Shown: piece by piece, positions 13,501-26,019 of the stretch
Numbering within the stretch: position 1 is the stretch's first letter
Layout of the letters: every line of letters starts with the position of its first letter
DNA from: Polytrichum commune
Lineage: Eukaryota; Streptophyta; Polytrichopsida; Polytrichales; Polytrichaceae
NCBI GenBank assembly: GCA_950295325.1
Contig: OX485805.1
Span: forward strand, 57,686,758 to 57,746,757
Reading direction: 5' to 3'
Length of the DNA: 60,000 bases
Position numbers and translations under genes: made by a program
The notes under the pieces: model-generated
Seen by the model: the letters and a program-made list of their open reading frames with translations, nothing else
Told to the model about the DNA's origin: nothing
Databases searched by the model: none

Positions 13501-16500
13501 AAAGAGACTCATGTTAGTAATCGGAGAACCTGGAGAAATTCAGACAATAACAACGTTGAATAAAATGACTTTAGAATTATGAAAAAAAATTGTCACATGT
13601 TTCTCCTCCCATTCATCATCCTAGATTTGTTTTTTCATCTTCAACAATCTTAACACCTAAATAGTTTTGTTTTGCGCTCTTTTCTGGTCATATGAAATGC
13701 TTTAATTTTTGTACATTAAATCAACATAAATTATTCAATATTCAGAAGACATAATAATTTTTTTTTTTTCATAGAGTGAACATTACGAAATTTATAATAA
13801 TCTGAATTTTAACATGGTGCATGACAAATACGTAGTTTAAGATGCATATCTAAATCAAAATCTTATTTGTTAACAATTTCACTCGATATATAAATGTCTA
13901 TTATATTGGATTCTAAATCATTCAATAAATTAAATTCCTTATGAATTTGAATTTTATTTGCTATTTCTTCTAAAAAATCTATTCTTCTTTATAATTATTT
14001 TTATTTGAGGCAAATATCTAATAGTTAAATTACTACTTTAGTCAAATAAATCTTTAATTTTTCATTATAAGATTATTTCTAAATTTTCTTATTATTCTTT
14101 CAAGGCAGTTTTGAATCATCAAATAATACAAATAATAATGATGATTCTTCGACCTAATTTTCAACAGCTTTGCATTTGATTTTTATTTTTGATTTTGATT
14201 TTTTTCTTGACCAACTATAATTTGATGCCATAGTATACATTCTTTAAGAAATGTGGTCATTCCATATATATCTATCAATAATAGATTTATTCTTTATACA
14301 TGTAGATTTATGTTCTAGTTTTAAGAACATTTATTAAGGTTTAAATACAAATGCACAATCTTGTGAACCTTAAGTGTTTATAAATTTGAATGTATAAGAA
14401 ACATCTTATAATAATAATAAAACATAAAATAAATCACAAATTGAGCTGACATTTGTTATGCATTTAAAAATACATTTCAATTCGAAATTTCATTCATCTG
14501 CTAAAATATTATTATTGAAATAATTTTGCACAATTGATTGCAATTCGAAAGTTAAACTTTTATATACTTTTATCATAAAGAAAGTGAAATACATTACAGT
14601 TCCATATAAATCTAATATGAATTAAATGTTTGTATTTGTATACCATGTATTTGATATAGTTATGTTAAAAGTTTTTTATTCAGATATTCAGAAGCGTACT
14701 TTTTAGAAATACTTGTGGTCTATTTAACTATATTTGTAAATACATTATATTTTCTTGACCGATTTATTTGAGAAAATTAAACATTTATTAAATATAATTT
14801 ATATTTTTGTATCTTGTTATTTAAATTTTCTAATTATATTTAAATTTTCTAATATTAATATTAATATTATTCAAAATTTATAAAATTATTCTCTTTTCCA
14901 TTAGTGGAAGTGGATAATGAAATCTACAAACCAGTGATTTTTTAATAATATGTTCTTGAATATTTATGAGTTGGATTTCTTGTAATAGTTAAGGACATTG
15001 TGTTTTGTCATTTGTTATGTATTGATTTATGAATTTTTTAAAAAAATTATTGGAATTTATTTGAAGTTTTGAAGCATTTGTTTTCTTATATTAAAGCATG
15101 ATCGTGTTCACTGCTTCAAATTAAAAAATTCAGTAATAATTGTTTTTAATAACTTTTCCTATTTTGAAAAATATTTTAAAGCAATTTTGTACATGTTTTG
15201 GGAAAATAATTATAATACAATGCACAAGTCAATGCATCTGATATAATTAATTATATTATATGAGTAGATTCAAGTGAATAAAAATCATACTATCTGAGAG
15301 TATTGGCATTTAATTCATATAAGTTTTTTCAATAAAGAGGTTCATACACACTGTATAGTCATTACTGTGATAAAATAGGTTGGGGAGGGGGACTAATTGT
15401 CTTATCATTGCAAATAATATTTTTGTCAACCCATAGTGAATGTGTCCGTCTTGAATAATCGATCATATTTGAATGTAGTTATAATGTTTTTACACACCAC
15501 CAAGACATTTTAACAATTTCAAAGGTATCCTTGATTTTGATGTACTCTTCATGAAAAACTCTTTAAAATCCAACGGTATCGTGATCTTCTTCCGCAATAT
15601 CATTTGCAATAAATTTTTTGACAAAAATCAAAATAATTTGTACTTTTGTTGTGTCTACTAAGTCCAACTAGCATTGCATTAAACATAACCATTGGAAAAC
15701 TTTCGTGAATTTTTTTTTCTTAAAATATCTCATATAAAAAATTTGTATAAAAGATTAAAAGTAATTCAGGTACGAATGAAGGGAAAACAACAATACGAGT
15801 ATTTTGTAACACTAATATTGCAAAAGATATAACACACTTTTGCAATTCATCATACACACATATCCTTACATACGCTTTTGTACAAATTTTCTCCATATAA
15901 TGAAGTATCACATCACCAGCGATTGTCATCATAATTGTAGTTAGACACTCTCGGTCTATCAAATTACAATGCAAGTAAGGAAAAAAACTTGCACGTGTCC
16001 CTCTTTTAAAGTTTTATTAATGAATATAATCGAAAATGCCATATGTATTTAAAATCTTGCCCTCAAACCAAACATCTCTAGAATTCTCATCTATATCAAT
16101 CACACATATGGCAACCTTAGAAGGTTTGTTGATGCTAGTAATCACCATGAGAATGCTAGAACTATGGACAAGAAAAAAACTCATACAACATCAAGCAAAA
16201 AAAAACTAAAACATAATATACACAAGATCATAAAATGTGAAGGTGATTCTGCAACTATGCATACCACCTCTATATATACAAACTTTCATCATCCAAATTA
16301 GATGAAAATAATCCATGAAATCTTCAATGAAAACCTAATGAGCCGTCACCTCACCATTTGTGAGAACCTACATAATCACTTGGCAATTAATTGACTACCA
16401 TTCAACCACCACATAATTTATGAGAATCTAATCAACCTCCGAGCAATTAATGAGATCTTTATTAGCCAACAAAGAAATAATAAACATCTGTGAAATAACC

Positions 16501-16669
16501 AAAAAAATACATTATAAAATCTTTCGTACCTAACTTACAGTTATGTTTCAAATAAATATAAGTTAGCATGCCAAAACTGCTTAAGGTCCCAACTCTGGAG
16601 CCTGAATATATAATACAGGTGTCAACAAAGTCTACTTGACAATATGGAATATCTATTTTGCAATTCTCT
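13501..16669. other. Very AT-rich intergenic DNA
   Basis: No gene or element boundary recognised. Long A/T homopolymer runs are present. Confidence 0.5.
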
Positions 16670-16913
16670 AGTCAAAGTTGCAGACAAACTCTATTATGCC
16701 TAATCAAAGCTGCAAACAAACTCTATTATGCCCAATCAAAGCTGCAAAAAAACTCTATTATGCCCACTCAAAGCTGCAAAAAACTTCTATTATACCGAGT
16801 CAAAGTTGCAAAATAATTCTATTCTACCTAGTCAAACTTGGAAAATAACTCTATTTTGCCCAGTTAAAGCTACATAGAAACTATATTCTGCCCAGTCAAA
16901 GCTGTAGAGAAAG
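16670..16913. repeat. 32-bp minisatellite, about 7.6 copies
   Basis: Seven full 32-bp units and one partial unit, each with a core like TCAAAGCTGCAAA followed by CTCTATTATGCC. Units diverge progressively from one another, so the array is not newly formed. Confidence 0.9.
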
Positions 16914-18678
16914 ATCAAATGATCTAATTTAGCAATTATTGATTCAGTTAGTGCAAAAGGAAGAGTTCAAGAACTTAGCAAGAGGTCGGCTGCTTTTGCA
17001 AATCTTCACAAATCCAATATGCACATGGTTAAGGCTCTGTTGAAATCATTTCCTTGCTACTCCACCCCTCACCACTACCATACCACAAGAACAATACTCC
17101 AATTCAATCAAGATATGCAATTAAGTCAGCAAGTAGGCAAAAATTCAACAATGACCATGTTCCACTGCACTCAATTTCGACCAAGTTTGTTGCCCTTCCA
17201 ACAAATATGATAGAAGACTAGACATCTTAACTTCCAACTAATGCAGTAACAAAGGTTGTAGGCCATCATAATGAACCAAAATGAAAAAAAAATCCCATCA
17301 ATTTAGGGCTGAAAGTTTTGAACTAGTATAGCAGATCATGTACATACTAGTATCTAGGTTTTGTCGCCCATACTTGTATTGAGAATTAAAGAGATATACA
17401 TGTTAGGAGTTTTGCAACCAATGCAGCTCACACGTTTTTTGGCAAATTTCATGATACCATTATTCGAAGGTGTGGATATTGAGACAAATCGTGTGTGGCT
17501 TCCATGAAGTAACTCCCTACTTGCATTCTTAAGGATCAGATACAAATGTTGCAGTATGACAATTAGATTTTAGGTCAGGCCCTGTGAAGAAAGGTGTTTT
17601 GGAAAATATCCATTTTAACTTGATTAATGGTGGATTTCAATTTTTACAAATTATTCTATATCATGTATCACCTTGACTTTCTCCTACCATTTCTAATGTT
17701 TGGACTACTGCAGTCCTCAGAAAGAATATAGTATGAAAGGTCTATGTTTACATGTAATTAATAAAGGAGAACCAAGGGTATGTCTAAAAAAAAATAACCT
17801 TCTATGTATCAATATATGGTAGAGATAACCAATCCAGAGTCTCAAGATATAAATTAGAATGAGTTGTGATAATACCTTGCTAAGTTGGTTCTCCATAAAG
17901 TATTGTGGATCAATTAGAATGTTATTTTCCAAAACAAATATTGGATCCTCTGATTTATCATATGTGTGTAAAAAATGTGAACATAATTAACCTCCAGTCA
18001 AAAATGATGCATGAAGAGTTCCCTCCACCTGAATGGATTGGAGGGCAACTTACAAAATCAACAACACCTGCAAATTGAAGGGTGGCAACAAATCACATAG
18101 ACTAAACTCCTACCTTTGCACCTTTGGTTGCTCTGATGATGACATAGGGTACATGATCACCAACGCTAGGAGCAATTGCAACATCTCGCTAAATGCAAAA
18201 GCCACACAGAAGCCAACTTTTAATTATTTTAGTTTGCTTAACCTTCAACAACACTAGAAAATCCTAATGGAAGAAGGGAATGGCTTTCGCATTCGTTTAG
18301 CTAGCCCAACATGGGCAATTTTATTCTCAGATGCATCCCCTGCCTTTGTCAACCCCAGTCAACACATCCCAATATGTAAGTTGTGAAAGCGGAAGGAACC
18401 AAACATTGCAAGTTGTCTATATGCACCAGTTGCAACTATTTTGAATGTACCAACAAGTGCATCTAGGAATTTATAAAATAGAGATATATAGGGCCATGAA
18501 GGGAGAAAGAAAAGTTCAAGGTGCCATGGAAATAAGCCTACCTTTGTAATAACAAATCCATGATATAGATGGAAGGTAAGTGGGACACTATCTGGTGATT
18601 TAATTGGATAGGACACCTATATTTGAGCCTAATGCAGATGCTTGGTGATTTTATCTTCTATAGGTTTTACTTTGATAA
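16914..18678. other. Intergenic DNA, no gene recognised
   Basis: Only short non-conserved frames. No splice-consistent coding exon identified. Confidence 0.45.
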
Positions 18679-20730
18679 CACTACAACAAAATACGTCTTT
18701 TACAACTAGGTTTTTCAACTTCTACAAGTGAGAAAACCAGGACTTTACTGCCGTGGAAAACGACCAGTCGCTTCAGACAAGTAGTAAAATATGGTCGTAG
18801 TTATGTCGGATAGGACATTCCCACTGGACACATTCCGAATGGCAGTGAAGTTTGGGGTGCTCCGCGTACTTTACTTCATAAAGTCATGTCCTACTTCATT
18901 ATGTCTCGTCAATATAGGTAAGATAATATACACGTCCATATAACTAAGCCTAGTGGACTCATCGCACTCGCACCAGTCATGTATGGTGTTTGCACTTCAC
19001 TACACAAAGTCATATCATGTGTAATGCATATACATACATTCCAAATTACTAATCAACGTTAACAACATGGTTGAAACAAATATGTTTACATGTGACGAAA
19101 ATTAGTTGAATTAATTTTCCCACACTATTGTTTCCCATAATCGCGGACAACAATGTAGGAAGTCAATAACGTTATGTAGTAAGCGTTTGTGACTATTAAT
19201 AGTAAATAAATACAACAATGGCATATATATCTTACTTGATGTCGTGATATCTATTTTACTAAGCGGAGTAATGTTTACATCAACCAATGGTTTCTGGCCT
19301 ACGTTGTGAGGTCATGTCGTTGTCGTATATCTTTATTATGTATTACTAGTAGTGAAGTGTATATGACTTTGCCAAATGTCATGTTTTGAATGCAAATGAG
19401 TACATTTACTACAACGAGTAACATAAGCACGACTCAACATAGTCATATGTTTATGACATGTACAATATATTTCCACTTATCATACTAGGATCACTGTGTG
19501 GAGTCATATACTTTTTAGTCACTTCACTCTAGTAAGTAGTATCCTTCATTTACGAAATACAGTGTAATCCATAATACAATCATTTACCAAATGCGGTCAC
19601 ATAAATATGGTTATGATGTTCAAAAACCAAATCATATTTATACAATATTATGTCAAGGATGTTTCAGAAATCGCTACTAACGATGGTAAGCATTGAACTC
19701 CATAAGAAAATCAACATAGGTCTACAAATTCACTCTACACTCATGTAGCCGTACACAACCTTACAAAATCACTTGACTAAAGAATGTAATGGCCTTTTGT
19801 TTGGCCAATTGTAGTGACTGTAGGGTCATCTCCAGTGAGGGATTCGAGTAGGGGATAGTCGTCTTGATATGACTCCGTAATTGTCAATGAAACGTAGAAT
19901 TTACCAATTACCTTTTAGTGCAACATCCCACCTGTTACATTCTGAATAACACCCTTTCCAATGAATGTCGCTTTGGAATCCTCATCTTCATAGCCACACA
20001 ATTATACCACATCCTCACGAGTCTATACATTTGCAACAACCATATGTTAGTGTTAAAAATATATTATTTTAGGGTTGCGTGTTTTACAATTATTTTATAT
20101 TGTACGATCCATAATATATGCTCACCAATTTATTCATGGGTTGAGTCGTCTTTGAAGCCTTCGTAGCAAGGGGAGGTTTATTACCTCGACATTTATCCAC
20201 CAATTATTTATCTCCTTCTTTCTCCATTTTCTTTGAGCCATTTTTTAATGGGCTACTCCTCAATTTCTCTGCAATCTATATTCAACCATTTTAGCCTTAC
20301 ATTGATTAATGCATTGTAAACTGTTGTAGCGAAGGCACTTCATATAAGTAAGACTAGACATGGCCGAAAGTTACTGACTTCCTATCAACTGATCTAATAT
20401 TGGCAAATTCAACCAAATTCAAACAAAGACTTGGTTTGAGCGATTGTAGGTTGGGCCCTAGTTTTAGAATATTCTACTCATGTTTCTTCATATGCTCCAC
20501 TTCCTACGTAAATGTACAACTCTTTAAATCCAAGTCTAATATCTAAATACTCCAGGGCTTTACAGATACCACATTACTGCTTCTAGTAATCGCGAACAAC
20601 TATGTGGGAGGCCAATAACTATACGTAGTAAGCGTCAGTGACTGCTGGTGGTAAATAAATAAGACAATGGCCAATATTTCATATTTCATACAACGATACT
20701 TCACTATGTGGAGTAATGTTTACACAACAA
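18679..20730 (+). mobile_element. Candidate non-autonomous CACTA (En/Spm) element
   Basis: The sequence CACTACAACAAAATACG begins at 18679 after a TAA, matching the plant CACTA terminal motif (CACTACAAGAAAA type). Downstream the DNA is rich in short related motifs (CTTCACTA, AAAGTCAT, GTCATATC) resembling subterminal repeats. A block at 19110-19290 recurs at 20565-20730. I find no opposite TAGTG end with a matching TAA, so the right boundary is arbitrary and the element may be truncated. Confidence 0.4.
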
Positions 20731-21129
20731 TATAACTTAGCATAAACATTCGAAATAGTGCAACCTTCATTCATGAGAACTTAACCTTTCTACAACATTG
20801 GCATCGCCTCCAAAGTCAATTTCTCGCCTTCACTCAGTCGTATTCGCTTGGGTTTAGGTTTTTTCTCTTTATTTTTACATCCCTTTCGTGTGTCTTCACA
20901 TAGTGGTTTGATGATGGCCTTCCAATTGACTATAGGGAAAAATATGTGCATAAAAGCTCCAACTTATATGAGGAAGATGGCTATCGTTGAACGTCATGTG
21001 TTTATTGTATATATTTAATATCCTAGATGGAGTGGCTGCAAATATAAATGTGTTTGTTTTGGATCCACTCACCTCAATCAATTTTTTAATTCAAAATGGC
21101 CACACAAGAGGATTGAATATGGAGTCTAA

Positions 21130-21706
21130 GGGCCGGTTTACACTTTGGACCATGAAGTTGGATCATGGAAGATGGATTTTTTCCATGATCCAACTTTCAT
21201 GGTCCGATTTAAGAAAAAGACAATCAATTTATAAAATCTTTGGGCCCCTCACTAGGTATAAACGAATGTGGACCAAGAGGATTGACCATGTACCAAAAAA
21301 TGAATGTGTTGATTTTTTTAAAATATGTCCAAAAAGGGCACTTTTGAAAAAAATCGAATTTTACCATTTTCATGTCCTTTCTTGTTTTCATCTTTCCTTC
21401 CCCCCCCCCCCAAAAAAAAGAAAAACAAATCATGAAAATTTTATTACAATAGTATATCTATGCCATGGGCCCCTGTTTTTTTCTATCATAACACCTCTAT
21501 TGCCTCTGCCACCGCAAAACTCGTTGCACCATATCAATGGATAATGTAGGCCTTAAAATATGTCTTTTGGGGACCTTGAACTCCATGGTCACTTTGACAT
21601 TTTTCCCTAAGTGTACACCGAAGTGGTCCCAGGATGACTTTAACAACTGATCGCAAATTTTTTAGGGCCTGGGGAATTCTTCATGGTCCGTGACGTAAAC
21701 AACCCC
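21130..21706. mobile_element. PIF/Harbinger-like (Tourist-type) MITE
   Basis: The element is 577 bp and flanked by TAA on both sides (21127-21129 and 21707-21709). Its ends start GGGCCGGTTTAC and, reverse complemented, GGGGTTGTTTAC. Both continue to GGACCATGAAG, giving about 28 bp of imperfect inverted repeat. A 24-bp-arm hairpin lies just inside the left end. The 185-codon frame spanning 20987-21544 is mostly this element and is not a gene. Confidence 0.7.
21150..21208. repeat. Subterminal hairpin in MITE
   Basis: The arm GGACCATGAAGTTGGATCAT (continuing to GGAA) pairs with its inverted copy across a roughly 10-nt loop, with one bulged base. The first half of the arm is also the MITE terminal-repeat sequence. 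Confidence 0.75.
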
Positions 21707-21709
21707 TAA

Positions 21710-24700
21710 TTGGGTATTCTCTAGCACTACTTGAACAAGATTGGACAATCAACACTAGTAACAAAAACTTAGGACCGAATGATTGCAAAACATTTAATGT
21801 GGGGTGATGATGAGTAATACAATCATATGTTTTATGTAGATTGTATAGAAGTGGGCGTCCAATATTGATATTCTTGTGGTTGAGAGGATTCTCTTTATAA
21901 AACATAAGTTTTGTTCAACAATTTTCATCTCATGCTATATAGCAACCAAACATTTATGTGGTTTAGATCTGCATTTGTGTTTTTTTTACATGCTTCAATT
22001 GTCTATGACCATGCATTGGCTTCCTATTTACTATCGCCAGTAATTAGAAAGCAAACACCTTTTTAATCCTTATCATATGCCTTCTAAAGCAAAGTACTCA
22101 TTTGATTCCAATACACAAAGTCTAACCTTCCAATAGTAATCATCAACATTATGTAACGAATGTGGAAAATGCATGAAAGATTGATCACGGGGAGGTGACT
22201 ATTGGAATTTTAGAAACCACGTGAGATAAAAAATAGGGTCAATTTAATTCGTTGAGGGTAAAATTTATACATTCATTAGATCTACCATAGCTTTCGAAAT
22301 ATGTCCCCTACATGTTTATATGTAAAATAAGGCGGTGAATAATTCCTCCATTTTAGTAATCGGTAGAAAAAAAAATAGGATTATAGATATTGGACCCCCC
22401 CAAATGTATGTAGTAGAATCAATAGAATAATTATGGGTTAGACTACTTGGATGAAGAATTGTGTAATTTTGTCCAAATTTGAATGAGACGCGTTAGTTTG
22501 GAGGGAAATGTTGTGGATTTTTTTGGAGGAAGGAATGTTGTGACTTCTCAACGGCCCTTGGGTTTGCTTAGGGTTTGGACAAGCATAGTGGTGTGAAGGT
22601 GGTGAAGCGTTTGGGTAGGAGGTCTTGCATTGGTGAAGCGTGACACAAAGGCGGTAGGTAAGACACATTTTTTGGAGCTTTCTTCTTTGCTCCATAGCAT
22701 TCACAGCATTCATATAGGGTGTTTCACAAGCGCCAAAGATTCGGCTTGCTCCGCTCTCGTGAGGTATGTCCGCCTCATGCCAACAATTAGTTTTAGTTCT
22801 TTGTCATCATTTGTGTTAAACCTCTCCAAAAATTTTGTCTTATCATGACATAAGAGAGGATATTGATATGTACCTTGACATGTATTGGAGGGTGCATAGT
22901 TATATCCTAACCCTTCACATTGTAAATATTTGGTACAAAGTTGAATGTGTTTGTGAACACAATTAAAGTAAATGTTTTCAATTTGTGTATTTAGTTTTTT
23001 CAATTGAATGCAATCTTTTGTTTTGGAGTAGATAATTATGCAAAAGTTTCATGTCTTATGACAATTGATTATATTTCTTGTTTTGTTCTATCCGTATTTA
23101 CAACTTGTCTATGTTAGCTTGTACATTTTGTCATCTCCATGTTCATTGGTAATCTTTCAACTAAACTCCAAGTGTTATTGATTGTGTTTTGAATGCTTTA
23201 GCATTGGTATAACTAATTGAAACCGATTAAATGACAAGATGGATGGTATGGAACGTTTGTTGCTCACATAGTCGATTTTGCAATGCTATAGTATTCTGCT
23301 CATTATTTGGTACTTGTACAATTTATAAAAAAAATATGATGCTAAAAATTAGTCTCTCCAAAAAATTACAAATAAACATAGGGTGCTTAAAAATATGTCA
23401 AAGCAACTTTATATCTACAAATATGGAGGGAAAAAATACCGAGAGGTGCATAAATACCCCCCCATTAAATACCCCATTATCGCACGTGGTTACAAAATGT
23501 AAGAGGGTGTGATCCCCCTATGAGATTGATGTATTTTCATTGTCATATTTAGAGACTTGTAGATATGTTTGTTGTATGGGTTCAATTGAACAAAACAACA
23601 TAGGGAAGGATTAATAAATGTCAGTATGTGGTTCTGAATGTCATTATTAGGTTAATTGATCAGTCATAATCGGTTGTAGGTGAGACTTGAGTACCAAATC
23701 CTATAGTACACACGGTTTCCAGTGATTTTTATGGAGTAAGGTAGGATTAAGAGGTGAAATTAAAGGGTCACTTGGTGCAATACAAGCAATTGCGCATTCT
23801 TTCCCATAGAATCAACCGTTTCGACTCGCTACACAATGGATTTGAATGTAGGGAGTCATAGCTCATTTATTGTCTTTTGAATGCCAATAATGTCATATAA
23901 TTGGGACCAAAGGCGCCCCAATATGGACCATAATCATTTGTTAATTAAATCATAATTTAATGGATCATGAAATATTGTAGAACGTACCTTGTGGGTTGGT
24001 AGGTTAATTAATTTAATCTTTGATTTAGTGAGTTTGTCCAATCTTTCTCCTTATGTAGATTGACTAAAGGTTAACAACCTGTAAGTTTCCAAAACTATTG
24101 TCTGCGGCAGGTTAGGTAGGTGCCAAAACAATTGTCAATTCCTTGATTTTAAGACAATTTTACTCACATTTCACAAGTGACCCCAAGTTACTTAGATAGT
24201 CTTTAACTGTAATAAAAATTAAAGACTATCATGGTCTTGGACAATAGTGTGTAACAATCACCTTGCTAATTGAAGTTCGTTGACTAATTAATCCAAAATT
24301 GCTTCACAATTTAATTTGACAATGTAATGTTTGCCTACATGATTAACTTATGTCTTATTAATTTTTTTAAAATTTATGTCAATTTTAAGTACATCTTATT
24401 ATGAGTTTAATAACCAGTCTTTAATTTTTCGTTTAATATATTTTTCTTTTTCATAAGGCCATGGTTAGCTCTTATATGTCAATTGCCTTCCACAACTCCC
24501 TATTACCAAGGTAGCCTTCATGTTCACCTTTTGTAACCCCACTAGTAGTACAAATGCCTTGTCCTTTCACATAACCATGGTCTCGCCACACTTCTTGTTT
24601 CTTGTATATTCATCTCCAAATAACGATAAACATGTTGTTGGCTAAGGTTTCCTCTCTTCATATTACTTCCTAAGGTTATGGCCTTTCTCATGCCCATAAT

Positions 24701-26019
24701 TGATTATAAGTAAGTATAATCCTACTTGAGATGCATTATAGCTTCTACACTTGATTGGAATTTATTGGCTGAGATGATGATTTCCAATATGAGTGAAATT
24801 CCTAATTCCATGTACCAATTATGTGTGATAAGGCTATGGATTTTGTTCACGCAATCATTGTGTGGGCTGACAATGATAATACACTTAGACATCATGGTGA
24901 TTTCATTTTCAACCTTTCTCATTTTCTTCTTGACTTCGTAGGAAAAAGTTCCACACTCTGATTTCTTTATCAATCAAGTTATTACTATCAACAATTCATC
25001 CTTATGGGAATCCAACCACTCCTTGCTTGAGATCCAAGCAATTGGATTAATTAATTCCACAAGACAATTTGCCTCAAACCATCCACAAGCCCTGCGATTA
25101 TTTCCCACGTGGGACCATGACGTTCTCTCCACACATTTATTTCATACCATTGTACAAACATGACTTTCCACCATCAAGTAAAAAATGACTCAATTTATTT
25201 AAACATCTTGTCCCACATAACACAATAGTCGATTACTTCACACACGACTCATCGTTTAGAAACGATTTTGTATCAACAAAAGACTTTGCAACCACTACAT
25301 TCACCAAGTATGCAACTTGAAAATATCTCCTTTCTTCTCAAGGGACACGTATATGGTCAACTAGTCAACTCAAATTATTTGCCACACACAAACACAAATT
25401 ACTTTAGATAGATGATCGCATCCCAACCACATTCAACCACAAACTATGGTAGTTATAGAATTTCCCACACAACTCATATACTATTCTCTCAAAGGTGAGG
25501 ACAATTGTTTTCACAAATTTTAAGATTGCTTATCACACCACACCACAAAAACAAATAATCGCGACAAACAACAAGTGCTTCACATCTTGCAAATTCAAGC
25601 TATGGTATTTGAACAAATTGACATCCATAAAATAAAATGTAACCACTCTTTTCTTGAGAGAGCTTCCTAGCTCATATTAAATCTTGAGTTGATTCTAACT
25701 CTTTGACTATTGCCCACAAAGCTATATTGGGAGGAAGGTAAGGGATTCTTTTAATCTCAAAAGGTACATCCATCCATAGTCAAATCCAAAAGTTCTATAA
25801 TCATTTGTCACATGTTTATTGTCTCTATACTTTCATTTGTCTATAGACCTTGCCAATAGTCAAATAGTTCAACTTCATCACCAATAATCATTTTCTAGCT
25901 TAGTAATATTATAATTTGGACACCCGTACCAATTATGGCTCTTGTAAGAAGTCCATATTAAAAAAACAACTAAACTTCTTGGTTATGTGAATTCTTGTTA
26001 TGATTACGCACATTTTTGG
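21710..26019. other. AT-rich intergenic DNA
   Basis: No gene recognised. Small C-runs occur at 22395 and 23459. Short frames at 22438-23003 show no recognisable domain. Confidence 0.45.

Noticed and set aside
20987-21544. 185-codon open frame
   Set aside because: It spans the border and interior of the PIF-like MITE, includes its hairpin and a C-run, and has no recognisable domain.
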